From the NCBI RefSeq assembly GCF_003353425.1, contig NZ_QRAO01000007.1, positions 19,960-83,959 of the forward strand: a stretch of 64,000 nucleotides of DNA. The letters run 5' to 3'. Under the pieces are notes generated by a model. The model saw only the letters and a list, made by a program, of their open reading frames with translations, did not search any database and had not been told where the DNA came from. Source of the DNA: Marinirhabdus gelatinilytica (GTDB lineage Bacteria; Bacteroidota; Bacteroidia; Flavobacteriales; Flavobacteriaceae). Each line of letters opens with the position of its first letter. The first letter of the stretch is position 1. The position numbers and the translations under genes are program-made. Of the stretch, positions 8,669-17,989 are shown one piece after another.

Positions 8669-9841
8669 ATGAGTACAAATCTTATTTTCAACAATACAGA
8701 GACTGCCTTTAGGCTGAAGACAGATTCTGAACTTGAGCGGGCTTACTTTTTGTTTAAAATGATTGCCAATGAACCCTTGGTACGTATTGGTGCTGCTGCT
8801 ACCCGTTTTGCACTAAACATACATTTACCGGTAGAGGGGTTGATTCGCTCTACAGTTTTTGACCATTTTTGTGGGGGGATCAATGAGGAGGACTGCCTAC
8901 CCACTGTGGACAGCTTGTATGAGGTTGGGATAAGCTCGGTGCTGGACTATTCGGTAGAGGGAAAAGAAACGGACCAACAGTTTGATGCTACTCTGGAAAA
9001 AGTAATTGAGCTCACCAAATTTGCCCAGCATAAAGATGCTATGCCCTTTTCGGTTTTTAAGCCCACGGGATTGGGACGCTTCAAGATTTGGGAAAAGGTT
9101 TCAGCAAATGAAAACCTTTCAGCTTCTGAAGAAAAAGAATGGCAACGTATCAGGCAGCGTTATGATGAAGTTTGCCAAGTTGCGCATGATTGTTCAATTT
9201 CTTTATTAATAGATGGTGAGGAATCCTGGATGCAAGATGCCGCAGACCAGCTGTGTGAGGAGATGATGGAGAAGTACAATAGGGAAGCACCTATAGTCTT
9301 TAACACGTTGCAATGTTACAGATGGGACCGGCTGGATTATGTAAAGGAAGCCCACAAAAGGGCAAAAGCTGGCGGCTACAAGTTGGGCTTTAAGGTAGTA
9401 AGGGGTGCGTATATGGAAAAAGAGAACGAAAGGGCCCAGGACAAAGGCTACCCAACCCCCATTTGTGAGAGTAAGCAAGCAACCGATGCACTTTTTAATG
9501 AAGTGATGCAGTATGTTTTGGACAACCTACAGGATATCTCCCTGTTTTTAGGAACGCATAATGAGAACAGTACCTACTTGGCCATGGAAATAATCGACGC
9601 CAAGGGATTGATGAAAAACGATTCTCGTATTTGGTTTGGACAATTGTACGGGATGAGTGACCATATAAGCTTTAATCTTGCTGAAGAAGGCTTTAACGTG
9701 GCAAAATATATTCCATTTGGTCCTGTAAAAGATGTAATGCCCTACTTGATAAGGCGTGCCGAAGAGAACACATCGGTAGCTGGGCAGACCAGTCGTGAAC
9801 TCTCCTTATTGAAACGGGAGAAAGAGCGCCGTGGTATCTAA
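8669..9841 (+). CDS. proline dehydrogenase family protein
   Basis: 390 residues, a monofunctional PRODH barrel. It oxidises L-proline to pyrroline-5-carboxylate using FAD. Seen: GFKVVRGAYMEKENER (conserved RGAY/E flavin-substrate region), LGTHNENS, and FGQLYGMSDHIS followed by KYIPFGPVKDVMPYLIRRAEENT, the family's substrate-binding RRxxEN helix. The start at 8669 gives MSTNLIFNNTETAF, which fits relatives. The open frame extends upstream to 8453 but only across the aroB spacer and aroB itself. It ends 9 bases before the convergent small gene. Confidence 0.9.
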   Translation: MSTNLIFNNTETAFRLKTDSELERAYFLFKMIANEPLVRIGAAATRFALNIHLPVEGLIRSTVFDHFCGGINEEDCLPTVDSLYEVGISSVLDYSVEGKETDQQFDATLEKVIELTKFAQHKDAMPFSVFKPTGLGRFKIWEKVSANENLSASEEKEWQRIRQRYDEVCQVAHDCSISLLIDGEESWMQDAADQLCEEMMEKYNREAPIVFNTLQCYRWDRLDYVKEAHKRAKAGGYKLGFKVVRGAYMEKENERAQDKGYPTPICESKQATDALFNEVMQYVLDNLQDISLFLGTHNENSTYLAMEIIDAKGLMKNDSRIWFGQLYGMSDHISFNLAEEGFNVAKYIPFGPVKDVMPYLIRRAEENTSVAGQTSRELSLLKREKERRGI

Positions 9842-9850
9842 CGACATCCC

Positions 9851-10228
9851 TTAATCCTTTATTTCTCTTATGCCCAACACCTTTGCTGTTTTAGTGCAGT
9901 TTTGGATACGTAATTGCAGGTACTGCTCGTGTACTTCGCCATTCACCAAATAAATTTTACAGGAATCCAAGTCTCTATCAGTTTCGGAAAAATCTACATC
10001 GCCCTTTTTTAAAATAGTCCGCACTGCGGCAGTATCCAGCTGAAACTGCTTCTGGAGCGCTTCGGTTTCAGCTGTAAAAACAATTTGTTTGGTGCGTATG
10101 TTTTTTAGTGTCCTGGCATCGAAACCATAATCGCAACTGGTTTTTTTTCCGCCCAAAAAGAAAAACAGGATAATGAGTCCAATAATAAATCCCACGCCAT
10201 AGTAGGCTATACGTTGTATCAATTTCAT
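9851..10228 (-). CDS. small membrane-anchored protein, DUF4258-like
   Basis: 125 residues from MKLIQRIAYYGVG; an in-frame ATG at 10273 would overlap the alanine dehydrogenase gene. One N-terminal membrane helix (VGFIIGLIILFFFLGG) is followed by a ~95-residue soluble domain that contains CDYG, DSCKIY and NCTKTAKVLGI. I associate it with DUF4258 from its position after ald in flavobacteria, but this is from memory. Function unknown. Co-transcribed with ald, 14 bases downstream. Confidence 0.65.
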   Translation of the reverse strand: MKLIQRIAYYGVGFIIGLIILFFFLGGKKTSCDYGFDARTLKNIRTKQIVFTAETEALQKQFQLDTAAVRTILKKGDVDFSETDRDLDSCKIYLVNGEVHEQYLQLRIQNCTKTAKVLGIREIKD

Positions 10229-10242
10229 GAAGTACCAATAGT

Positions 10243-11442
10243 TTAATAAATGAGCAGGTTGATATCGCTCCACGACATATCAAACCAATCTGCAACGGCC
10301 TTATTGGTTAAAATGCCGCGGTAAAAATACAAACCATTGCGCAGACCCCCGTCAAAACGGATCGCATTTTCCAGGCCTCCATTTTCAGCAATATCTAGCA
10401 GATAGGGGGTAAAGATATTGCTTATTGAAATTGAAGCCGTTTTAGGATATCGGGCCGGGATGTTGGGAACCCCATAATGAATCACCCCATTGGTGATTTG
10501 CGTTGGAGCATCGTGGGATGTGACCTCGGTAGTTTCAAAACATCCGCCCATGTCTACGCTCACATCAATAACAACAGCTCCTTTTTTCATATTCTCTACC
10601 ATAGTCTGGGTAACGATAACTGGAGATCTATTTTTCCCCCTAACGGCACCAATAGCCACATCGCAACGGCGTAGGGCTTTCAATAAGTTTTTTGGCTGTA
10701 TGGTAGATGTGTATAGCGGACGCCCCACATTGGCCTGCAGGGTTCGCAGTTTTGTTAACGAACTATCAAACACCTTAACGCTTGCACCTAAGCCCAAGGC
10801 TGAACGTACCGCATATTCACCCACCGTCCCAGCGCCTATAACTACTACTTCCACGGGGGGTACACCACTTATATTGCCAAAGAGTAAACCGTTGCCCTTT
10901 TTTGCGTTTACCATTAACTCTGAAGCAATGAGCACAGATGCCGTTCCTGCTATTTCACTCAATGCCTTTACAGCGGGGTAGCTATTGTCCTCGTCTTTTA
11001 TAAACTCAAATCCCAGAGCGGTGATTTTTTTCTTGGATAAAGTCTTAAAGTACGATTTCTGCCTTGTTTTAAGTTGAAGTGCAGAGATGAGCACTGTTTT
11101 GGGTTTCATGAGCTCTAATTCTTCGAGCGTTGGGGGTTCTACCTTTAGCACGATTGCGCACCCAAATACCTGTTTTTTATCGTTTGTGAGTTTAGCACCG
11201 GCCTCGTTATAGTCGGAATCTGAAAACCCGGCTTCCTCGCCAGCTCCTTTTTCTACCAATACCCTGTGGCCGTGGGCTACTAGCGCTGCAACAGCATCTG
11301 GGGTGAGGCAGATTCTTTTTTCTTGAAAATAGGTTTCTTTTGGGAGACCAATAAAAAGTTCTCCTTTTTGTGCGGAAACTTCCAGTTTTTCCTCTTGCGG
11401 AAGTAATTGTGCCTTGGTAAAAGGGGAGGAGGGTTGTTGCAT
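10243..11442 (-). CDS. ald: alanine dehydrogenase (NAD(P) transhydrogenase alpha-like)
   Basis: 399 residues. Likely interconverts L-alanine and pyruvate plus ammonia with NAD. The N-terminal domain has IGLPKETYFQEKRICLTPDAV (pyridine-nucleotide transhydrogenase/AlaDH signature). The Rossmann NAD-binding site is VVVIGAGTVGEYAVRSALGLG. It ends with the nucleotide-binding IPARYPKTASISISN segment. The N-terminal ~30 residues before IGLPKE are longer than in the Bacillus enzyme. The alternative is an Si-specific transhydrogenase alpha subunit, but no beta subunit is adjacent. Confidence 0.85.
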   Translation of the reverse strand: MQQPSSPFTKAQLLPQEEKLEVSAQKGELFIGLPKETYFQEKRICLTPDAVAALVAHGHRVLVEKGAGEEAGFSDSDYNEAGAKLTNDKKQVFGCAIVLKVEPPTLEELELMKPKTVLISALQLKTRQKSYFKTLSKKKITALGFEFIKDEDNSYPAVKALSEIAGTASVLIASELMVNAKKGNGLLFGNISGVPPVEVVVIGAGTVGEYAVRSALGLGASVKVFDSSLTKLRTLQANVGRPLYTSTIQPKNLLKALRRCDVAIGAVRGKNRSPVIVTQTMVENMKKGAVVIDVSVDMGGCFETTEVTSHDAPTQITNGVIHYGVPNIPARYPKTASISISNIFTPYLLDIAENGGLENAIRFDGGLRNGLYFYRGILTNKAVADWFDMSWSDINLLIY

Positions 11443-11906
11443 AATGGTACTAAGGTTGGTTGTACCAAGGTACTGAAATTTATTAATACTTTGAAATGAG
11501 CTAAAGGCATTAATTGTTGAAGATTACATCTAAAGAGAATATTAAATCTTTTAAATACGGTATCCCCATTGCCAAAATCACATCATATCGACTATTTGTA
11601 TAGCGTGTTTTGGGATTGTTAAAAAGAAAGACCCTGATTCCTACTCCTAACTCCCCGTTAATTTTTGGTAATCGGGCCTTTCATAATCTTGTGTAAAATT
11701 GATGGGTAATTTCCTTTTTTGCAAACAGTCGTACTTATAATTCAAGAAATTACTACTTCAAATTCTTGAATTGTAGGTTTTTAAATGCATCTTAATATTT
11801 TGGTTTTCAATTGATTACACTACAATTATGCCTTCACCTCTCAATTTTGACACATACAAGCCTTAAAATCCTTAGTTTTATGTAGGTGTTTACTGAAACC
11901 TTTTTT
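11443..11906. other. 464-bp AT-rich intergenic spacer
   Basis: This is the longest gene-free stretch in the window, between the divergent ald and TPR/AraC regulator genes. No open frame of convincing length, RNA gene or insertion sequence is seen. It contains a perfect 10-bp inverted repeat (11739-11772) and must hold the promoters of both flanking genes. Compared with the ald side it is markedly AT-rich. Confidence 0.6.
11739..11772. promoter_or_regulatory. perfect 10-bp inverted repeat upstream of TPR/AraC regulator
   Basis: AATTCAAGAA at 11739-11748 is exactly complementary to TTCTTGAATT at 11763-11772, with a 14-base spacer. It lies 135 bases before the regulator's start. It could be a dimer operator or an RNA hairpin. 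There is no T run, so it is not a terminator. Confidence 0.4.
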
Positions 11907-13664
11907 ATGAAGTATTTGTACAGTATTTTCTTTTTATTATGCACGTATGTTGTTGCTGGACAAGAGGCTGTTCAGGATAAAGATAAATTGTCCCAATCTA
12001 GGTTAAATAGTTTAGGTGATGAAGCGCTATTGCATGAGTATAATATTTTTTATGGCGATTCCATTGCACAAGAAAAAATTGCACGTACATATTTAGAGAG
12101 AGGTAGAAAAGAAGGCGATACCATTAAAATGGCTAGGGGGTACGATAGGTTGGCTAGGATATTTCATCCAGAAAAAAATATTCGGTTTGCGGATAGTATT
12201 TTAGAGATTTCAAAAAATCAAAGGCATAAATTTTATCCGGCCATGGGTTATTTGCTGAAAGCATATTCTTATAACAAAATTGATGACTTTGAGAATTTTT
12301 ATTTAAATATAGAAAAGGGGTATAATAAAGCCAAAGAATTAGATAATTTATCACTACAGGTATATGCATCCAGTAACTTGGTTTATTATAAATCAATATG
12401 GGGAGATCCTGCACATGCACTAACCTTTCAAAAAAACATCCATAAGTTGATTCTATCCGATAGTTTCAAGCAAAGAATGATTAATGAAGCTAGAAAGACA
12501 AAAAGATTTGACCTAGATAGTATGTATAGAATAGAAAAATCTATATCATATCAAAATTTAGTCCATTGTTACATATACTTAAGAAAGCTAGATTCTGCTA
12601 GACTTTACAACAAGAATTTGAGGGAAACTGTTATAGATTTTGAACAAAATTTTTTGGATAGATTCATTTCTTGGAGTCAAGCAACTCAAATGGAAATTGA
12701 GTATTTTGACGGAAATTATGAGTATGTTATTGAATTAGGCGAGAGCTTTCTAAAAAATGATTCAATTTCAAAAAAATATTATAAGAAAGACTTACTGTTA
12801 TACCTAGGATTAGCACAATATCAAAAAGGCAATCGAAAAAGGGGGGTCAACAATCTTTTAAAAGTTGACTCAATATTTTCAAGTCATGGAATGAAAGATT
12901 TTTTTCCTTATGAGAGACTTGTTTACGAAAAACTCATAGAGCACAGTAAGGGGAATAATGATATAGAAACCCAAGTAAAATTCTTAAATAAATTAGTCAT
13001 TGTGGATAGTGTTCTAAAGAGCAGATATGCTTTTTTCGAATCTAAGTTTATTAAACAATTTGAAACACCAGCTTTGTTAGCAGCAAAAGATGAACAGATA
13101 AAATATTTAGAATATCAAAATGCCAAACCCAATCCCTTAATATGGGTCGTTTTAGCACTACTTTCTACAAGCTTATTACTCTTGTGGTATTATAAACGCC
13201 GACAGGCTGTTTATAGAAAAAGATTCTTGCAACTCCAGCAACGCTTAAATACTCCATCTCAGGTGAGGAGCTTACAAGAATCCTCAAAGAAAATTGAGCT
13301 TTCCCAAGATGTTATAGCACATATTCTAAAGCAATTGGAGCGTTTTGAGAAACAGCAGCGTTTTACCAATCCTGATATATCGTTACGCTTCCTTGCTAAA
13401 AAGTTTAACACTAATACAAACTATTTATCACGAGTAATCAACTTAAAGATGGAGAAAAATTTTTCTCAGTACCTTAATGAATTACGAATAGACTATATTA
13501 TAGAAGAGCTTAATGAAAACTCAATGGCTAGGAAGTATACTATTAAAGCCTTAGCAGAAGAATGTGGATATACCAATGCAGTCTCCTTCTCTAGGGCATT
13601 TTACACAAAGACAGGTATGAAACCCTCCTATTATGTAGAAAATCTAAAAAAATCTACCGCTTAA
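11907..13664 (+). CDS. TPR-containing AraC-type transcriptional regulator, membrane-anchored
   Basis: 585 residues from MKYLYSIFFLLCTYVVAGQ, a signal peptide (an upstream ATG at 11886 would hide it). Residues ~25-400 are helical TPR-like repeats predicted to be periplasmic. A membrane helix follows (LIWVVLALLSTSLLLLWYY, about residue 412), then a short coiled region. The C-terminal ~95 residues are an AraC HTH domain (DISLRFLAKKFNTNTNYLSRVI, then IKALAEECGYTNAVSFSRAF). This one-component layout senses a periplasmic signal and binds DNA from the membrane. It is AT-rich compared with ald and tsaE, consistent with acquired DNA. Target genes unknown; the two small envelope genes next to it are candidates. 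Confidence 0.85.
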   Translation: MKYLYSIFFLLCTYVVAGQEAVQDKDKLSQSRLNSLGDEALLHEYNIFYGDSIAQEKIARTYLERGRKEGDTIKMARGYDRLARIFHPEKNIRFADSILEISKNQRHKFYPAMGYLLKAYSYNKIDDFENFYLNIEKGYNKAKELDNLSLQVYASSNLVYYKSIWGDPAHALTFQKNIHKLILSDSFKQRMINEARKTKRFDLDSMYRIEKSISYQNLVHCYIYLRKLDSARLYNKNLRETVIDFEQNFLDRFISWSQATQMEIEYFDGNYEYVIELGESFLKNDSISKKYYKKDLLLYLGLAQYQKGNRKRGVNNLLKVDSIFSSHGMKDFFPYERLVYEKLIEHSKGNNDIETQVKFLNKLVIVDSVLKSRYAFFESKFIKQFETPALLAAKDEQIKYLEYQNAKPNPLIWVVLALLSTSLLLLWYYKRRQAVYRKRFLQLQQRLNTPSQVRSLQESSKKIELSQDVIAHILKQLERFEKQQRFTNPDISLRFLAKKFNTNTNYLSRVINLKMEKNFSQYLNELRIDYIIEELNENSMARKYTIKALAEECGYTNAVSFSRAFYTKTGMKPSYYVENLKKSTA

Positions 13665-13679
13665 CTAGTTAGATACTGA

Positions 13680-14207
13680 TTACTTAAATAACTCTTTGAT
13701 TTGCTGCCAAAAAGAGCGTTTGCTTGCTAATTCTTCTTCAAATTTTTCCAAATCGTTCCCCCTTACTTTGGCAAAAAGTTTTGCTCTTATAAGGTAAACA
13801 GAAGGAACCAAAATCATTAGTAGTGGGATTAAATATATTAATTCAACTTCATCGATCCCGTAACTTTGTTGAATAATTGAAAAAAATTGAAAGGAGTACA
13901 TTGCTAGCGGAACAATAATAATCCAATGCCACCAATGTTTACAAGTGAAAAACCAAACTAATAAAAGAATTATTGGAATAAGTTTACTAATTGAATACCA
14001 AGCTAAATGTTGGAATGAAGTATATTCAGTACTAATTGTAAATAAAAAAGTTTCCCAAGTTTTAGAGTCACTAGGGAAACTTTCATAGGAATAAAATATA
14101 AATGGTGTTATCGCTAAAATAAAAACAATAAGACCACCATAAACTAAATTAGATTTAGCCTGCTTTCGGAATGTCGGGATTTTTGATTTGTTGTTCTGTT
14201 TGTTCAT
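13680..14207 (-). CDS. integral membrane protein of unknown function
   Basis: 175 residues with four hydrophobic segments: around LVYGGLIVFILAITPFIFY, SISKLIPIILLLVWFFT, WWHWIIIVPLAMYSFQF and LIYLIPLLMILVPSVYL. It has a charged cytoplasmic tail (GNDLEKFEEELASKRSFWQQIKELFK). The ATG at 14207 lies inside the preceding 44-codon lipoprotein gene, in another frame, giving a 53-bp overlap that suggests translational coupling. No other Met occurs before the first membrane segment. Family not recognised. Confidence 0.7.
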   Translation of the reverse strand: MNKQNNKSKIPTFRKQAKSNLVYGGLIVFILAITPFIFYSYESFPSDSKTWETFLFTISTEYTSFQHLAWYSISKLIPIILLLVWFFTCKHWWHWIIIVPLAMYSFQFFSIIQQSYGIDEVELIYLIPLLMILVPSVYLIRAKLFAKVRGNDLEKFEEELASKRSFWQQIKELFK

Positions 14208-14289
14208 CCTCGATACTTTCTGGGGTACAAGATACAAAAAGGGTTGCTCCGAAGATTGCTGCTAAAAATAGGTAATTCTTAAGTTTCAT
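14155..14289 (-). CDS. 44-residue small lipoprotein
   Basis: A short reading frame starting at ATG 14289: MKLKNYLFLAAIFGATLFVS followed by Cys 21, then TPESIEDEQTEQQIKNPD and a stop at 14155. The hydrophobic stretch ending in VSC is a good lipoprotein signal, leaving a 24-residue acidic lipid-anchored peptide. Its 3' part overlaps the start of the membrane-protein gene in another frame, so the two are probably translated together. Such tiny lipoproteins are often missed by gene callers. Confidence 0.65.
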   Translation of the reverse strand: MKLKNYLFLAAIFGATLFVSCTPESIEDEQTEQQIKNPDIPKAG

Positions 14290-14471
14290 AATACTAGTTT
14301 TTGTGAGGTTTATAGTACAAACATATCACGAAAAAACACAAGTATTACGACTATTATTGGCGTATCTTAGTAAGTTTGCCTTTGGGCAAAAAAAAAGCTT
14401 GCTCAACTTGTATTCGATTTGGGGCAAATTCAATTAAGATTTCAATAGTAGTATGTAGTAAGCTGCAATCT

Positions 14472-14885
14472 CTAGATCATAGGCATTAATTGTATTGTTC
14501 TACTTCCATTAGGGTTTTTTGTCAATATTATTTTAGTTACCGCTTCTGGTACTAAACTCTCAATTTTTTCTGGCCACTCTACAAAGCACCAATGTCCCGA
14601 GTCCAGATATTCCTCTATACCAATGTCCATTGCCTGTTCCTCATCTTCCAGCCTATAACAATCAAAATGGTATAGTTTGTCGTCCTCTAGGGGGTATTCG
14701 TTCACAATAGAGAAAGTAGGGCTGCTCAAAGCTTCCCTAACTCCTAATTGCTTAGCCAAATTTGTAATGAATGTTGTCTTGCCCACTCCCATTGCCCCAA
14801 AGAACAACAGAATTTTTGTTTGGGCTTCCTCTAGCACCTTGCCGGCAACATCCGGCAACTCTTGTAGTGTATAGGTTATCTTCAT
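14472..14885 (-). CDS. tsaE: tRNA threonylcarbamoyladenosine biosynthesis ATPase TsaE
   Basis: 137 residues, the normal TsaE size. It shows the Walker A motif FGAMGVGKTTFITNLA (about residues 28-43), SSPTFSIVNEY, and LYHFDCYRLEDEEQAMDIGIEEYLD with the conserved DxYR. TsaE supports TsaBD in forming t6A37 on ANN-decoding tRNAs. It sits downstream of porX on the same strand, with a 106-base gap. Confidence 0.95.
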   Translation of the reverse strand: MKITYTLQELPDVAGKVLEEAQTKILLFFGAMGVGKTTFITNLAKQLGVREALSSPTFSIVNEYPLEDDKLYHFDCYRLEDEEQAMDIGIEEYLDSGHWCFVEWPEKIESLVPEAVTKIILTKNPNGSRTIQLMPMI

Positions 14886-14991
14886 TGATTTGGACGACAG
14901 CGAATATATAATATTTTTACGATTATAGACAAAAAATATCGACGAAAAACAATATTTACTGAATATTCCTACAAATATTATTCAAAAACTA

Positions 14992-16539
14992 TCATTTAGC
15001 CTCCAATACCGCAAACGGAATGATCATTTCCTCAAGGGATACACCACCGTGTTGGTAGGTGTTTCTGTAGTATCCTACGTAGTGGTTATAATTATTGGGA
15101 TACGCAAAAAACAAGTCTCCTTTTGCGAAAATAAACGAACTGCTCATATTTATCGTAGGCAAGTGAATTGTCTTTGGGTTTTTTGCCGCTAACACATCTT
15201 TGTCCTCGTATGTTAAGCTTTTCCCTGTTTTATAACGGAGGTTCAAACTAGTGTTCTTGTCTCCAATTACCTTACTGGGGTTCTTCACGTTTATGGTGCC
15301 GTGGTCTGTAGTGATGATGAGCCTGAACCCAAGATTTGCAGCTTGTGTGATTATCTCCATGAGCGGACTGTTCTTAAACCAGCTTTGTGTGAGTGATCGG
15401 TACGACTTATCGGTAGAGGCCAGTTCCTTGATAACTTCCATCTCTGTCTTGGAGTGGGAGAGCATGTCTACAAAATTGTACACTACCGCTACTAGGTCTT
15501 CATCTTTGTGGGTCTTAAAATTGTCGGACAGCCGCTTACCTTGCTTTAAGCTGGAAATTTTATGGTAGCTCCAGTTTAAATCCTGCCCCAGTCTTTTTAA
15601 TTGCTCTTTTAAAAATTCTTTTTCATGCATGTTTTTTCCTCCCTCATCTGTATCGTTGAGCCAAAGGTTAGGATATAGCTTCTCCATTTCGCTGGGCATT
15701 AAGCCAGAGAAAATTGCATTTCGTGCATATTGTGTCGCCGTAGGTAAAATGCTGCAAAACATTTCCTCCTTTGTTTTTTTATAGCTGTTTGTCACAAAGG
15801 GCTCAAAAGCTTTCCATTGGTCGTAGCGCAAATTGTCCACTACAACTAGTAGGGTAGGCCCCTTTTCTATTTCGGGCAAGATACGCTCCCTGAAGAGGGT
15901 GTGGGACATTATTGGGGCATCGGCACCGTTCTCGAACCAACCCGGATAGTTCTTGTCTATAAATTTACAGAACTGTGTATTGGCTTCTACTTTCTGCGAT
16001 TCCAATATTTCGAACATCCCGGTATCCTCTATATCTTCAAGTTCCAGTTCCCAATACACTAGCTTTTGGTATAGCTCCACCCAACCCTCATAAGTGTTTA
16101 TCATGGACATGTCCATGGCTATTTTCCTGAATTCCTGTTGATAGTTGGAAGTGGTCTTTTCAGAAACCAATCGGGAGTGGTCCAGGTTTTTCTTTAGGCT
16201 AAGCAAGATCTGGTTTGGATTAACGGGTTTGATTAGGTAGTCGGCAATCTTGCTTCCAATGGCCTCTTCCATGATATATTCTTCCTCACTTTTTGTAATC
16301 ATCACTACAGGGAGGGAAGCTTTTTTCTCTTTTATTTCAGCAAGCGTCTCAAGTCCCGTAAGCCCGGGCATATTCTCGTCCAGAAAAACAATATCGAAAT
16401 TCTCATTGTCTATTTCTTCCAAAGCCTCCGTTCCGCTTTGCGCCGTGGTAACTTTATAATTCTTCTTTTCTAGGAAGATAATATGGGGTTTCAATAAATC
16501 TATCTCGTCGTCTACCCAAAGTACTTTTATATCGTTCAT
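14992..16539 (-). CDS. porX: PorX-type response regulator with PglZ phosphatase domain
   Basis: 515 residues. The N-terminal receiver domain has the acidic pair D10/D11, phosphoacceptor D54 (FLDENMPG), T82 region and K104 (IKP). The C-terminal PglZ/alkaline-phosphatase-like domain shows VVVDNLRYDQW (D235), the LPTATQYARNA nucleophile Thr region (about residue 267) and the metal-binding ITTDHG (D412, H413). This layout is that of PorX, which controls T9SS with the sensor PorY and hydrolyses phosphodiesters through its effector domain. No PorY-like kinase is in the window. A 7-bp hairpin (TATCCCC/GGGGATA, 16562-16584) lies in its leader. Confidence 0.9.
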   Translation of the reverse strand: MNDIKVLWVDDEIDLLKPHIIFLEKKNYKVTTAQSGTEALEEIDNENFDIVFLDENMPGLTGLETLAEIKEKKASLPVVMITKSEEEYIMEEAIGSKIADYLIKPVNPNQILLSLKKNLDHSRLVSEKTTSNYQQEFRKIAMDMSMINTYEGWVELYQKLVYWELELEDIEDTGMFEILESQKVEANTQFCKFIDKNYPGWFENGADAPIMSHTLFRERILPEIEKGPTLLVVVDNLRYDQWKAFEPFVTNSYKKTKEEMFCSILPTATQYARNAIFSGLMPSEMEKLYPNLWLNDTDEGGKNMHEKEFLKEQLKRLGQDLNWSYHKISSLKQGKRLSDNFKTHKDEDLVAVVYNFVDMLSHSKTEMEVIKELASTDKSYRSLTQSWFKNSPLMEIITQAANLGFRLIITTDHGTINVKNPSKVIGDKNTSLNLRYKTGKSLTYEDKDVLAAKNPKTIHLPTINMSSSFIFAKGDLFFAYPNNYNHYVGYYRNTYQHGGVSLEEMIIPFAVLEAK

Positions 16540-16721
16540 ATACGTATATTTGTCGTTTGTATATCCCCGTATTTATAGGGGATACTTATATTTATGTTTG
16601 AAAAGGAATGTGGTTTATTGTTTATTTCTGAAATTAAAACGTTCAGTACAACAACCACTACCAGTAATAACCTCAAAATTACTGTGCAAGTATCCCGAAA
16701 AAGCTAATTAAAGGTTAAAAT

Positions 16722-17948
16722 TTGAAGTCCAGAAACAAACTCAAGATAATAAACGATCCCATTTACGGGTTTGTCACTGTTCCCAACGAACTTATCTTCG
16801 AACTCATAGAACACAAATATTTCCAGCGCCTGCGCCGTATCTCGCAAATGGGTATGAGCTATCTGGTATACCCTGGAGCACACCATACCAGGTTCCATCA
16901 TGCATTGGGGGCTATGTTCTTGATGCAAAAGTCAGTGCGGGTATTACGCTCTAAGTGCACTGAAATATCACCCCAAGAAGAGGAAGCGCTGTACATTGCC
17001 ATCTTGTTGCATGATATTGGCCACGGTCCCTTTAGCCATGCTATGGAACACAGCATCGTGGAGAACATTTCCCACGAAGAGATTTCGTTGTGGATCATGG
17101 AAGAACTCAATAAACAATTTAAGGGCAAGCTCACTACTGCAATTAAAATCTTCAAAAACCAGTACCACCGTACATTTATGCACCAACTGGTTTCTGGCCA
17201 ACTGGATATGGACAGGCTGGACTACCTGCGGCGTGACAGCTTTTATACGGGTGTGAGCGAGGGAGCCATAAACAGTGAGCGGCTCATTACCATGCTGCAC
17301 GTAAAAGACGACTCCCTGGTGGTGGAAGAGAAGGGTATTTATTCCGTAGAGAAATTTATCGTGGCGCGAAGGCTCATGTACTGGCAGGTGTACTTACACA
17401 AAACAAGTCTCGTGGCAGAACAACTATTGGTCAGGTTATTAAAACGGGCCAAACACCTTTCAGATCACGGGGCCAGATTGCCCGCCAGCAAGGCTCTTTC
17501 CTTTTTTCTTCAAAACCATATATCGAGCGAGGATTTTTCTGCTGAAATATTAGAAACCTTTACAAATCTGGACGATTACGATATCGTTTCGGCCATGAAA
17601 CAATGGGCAAACCACGATGATTCTGTATTGAGTGAACTCTCCAAAATGCTTTTGAACAGGGATTTGCTGAAAATAAAACTGAAAAAGAAACCTTTTTCAG
17701 AAGATAAGATTGAAGCTAAGCTTATTTCTGTAATGGAAAACCATAAATTATCCCGTGAAGAAGCAACGTATTTTGTTTTTGGGGGTCTTATTGAAAACCA
17801 GGCCTACGATATGAAACGGGACACCATTAACCTGATCACAAAAACCGGAAAAGTATTGGACGTTGCAAAAGCGAGCGACCAGTTGAACATCGAGGCACTA
17901 TCCAAGAAAGTAATAAAATACTATCTATGTTATCCCAAGACGCATTAG
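16722..17948 (+). CDS. HD domain phosphohydrolase
   Basis: 408 residues. It starts with TTG: the codon two before it is a TAA stop, and family members begin close to this KSRNKLKIINDPIYG segment. The HD metal site is visible as HHTRFHHALG (H59) and ILLHDIGHGPFSH (H97, D98), plus a later DRLDYLRRDSF (D in helix 5). This SAMHD1/dGTPase-like family hydrolyses dNTPs or other nucleotides; the substrate is not known. It is followed 41 bases later by lpxD but has its own context. Confidence 0.85.
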   Translation: MKSRNKLKIINDPIYGFVTVPNELIFELIEHKYFQRLRRISQMGMSYLVYPGAHHTRFHHALGAMFLMQKSVRVLRSKCTEISPQEEEALYIAILLHDIGHGPFSHAMEHSIVENISHEEISLWIMEELNKQFKGKLTTAIKIFKNQYHRTFMHQLVSGQLDMDRLDYLRRDSFYTGVSEGAINSERLITMLHVKDDSLVVEEKGIYSVEKFIVARRLMYWQVYLHKTSLVAEQLLVRLLKRAKHLSDHGARLPASKALSFFLQNHISSEDFSAEILETFTNLDDYDIVSAMKQWANHDDSVLSELSKMLLNRDLLKIKLKKKPFSEDKIEAKLISVMENHKLSREEATYFVFGGLIENQAYDMKRDTINLITKTGKVLDVAKASDQLNIEALSKKVIKYYLCYPKTH

Positions 17949-17962
17949 CAATGCATTTTTTT

Positions 17963-17970
17963 TATATTTG
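17963..17970 (+). promoter_or_regulatory. -7 box for the lpx operon
   Basis: TATATTTG fits TAnnTTTG and ends 19 bases before the lpxD start. It is the likely promoter of the lpxD-lpxC/fabZ-lpxA-efp unit. No clear -33 TTTG at 19-base spacing is seen. Confidence 0.4.
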
Positions 17971-17989
17971 CAACTCTTGAAACCTATAC

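Noticed and set aside
14374..14400. TTTGCC/GGCAAA hairpin followed by A run
   Set aside because: On the plus strand no T run follows and no plus-strand gene ends here; on the minus strand the T run precedes the stem, so it is not a terminator.
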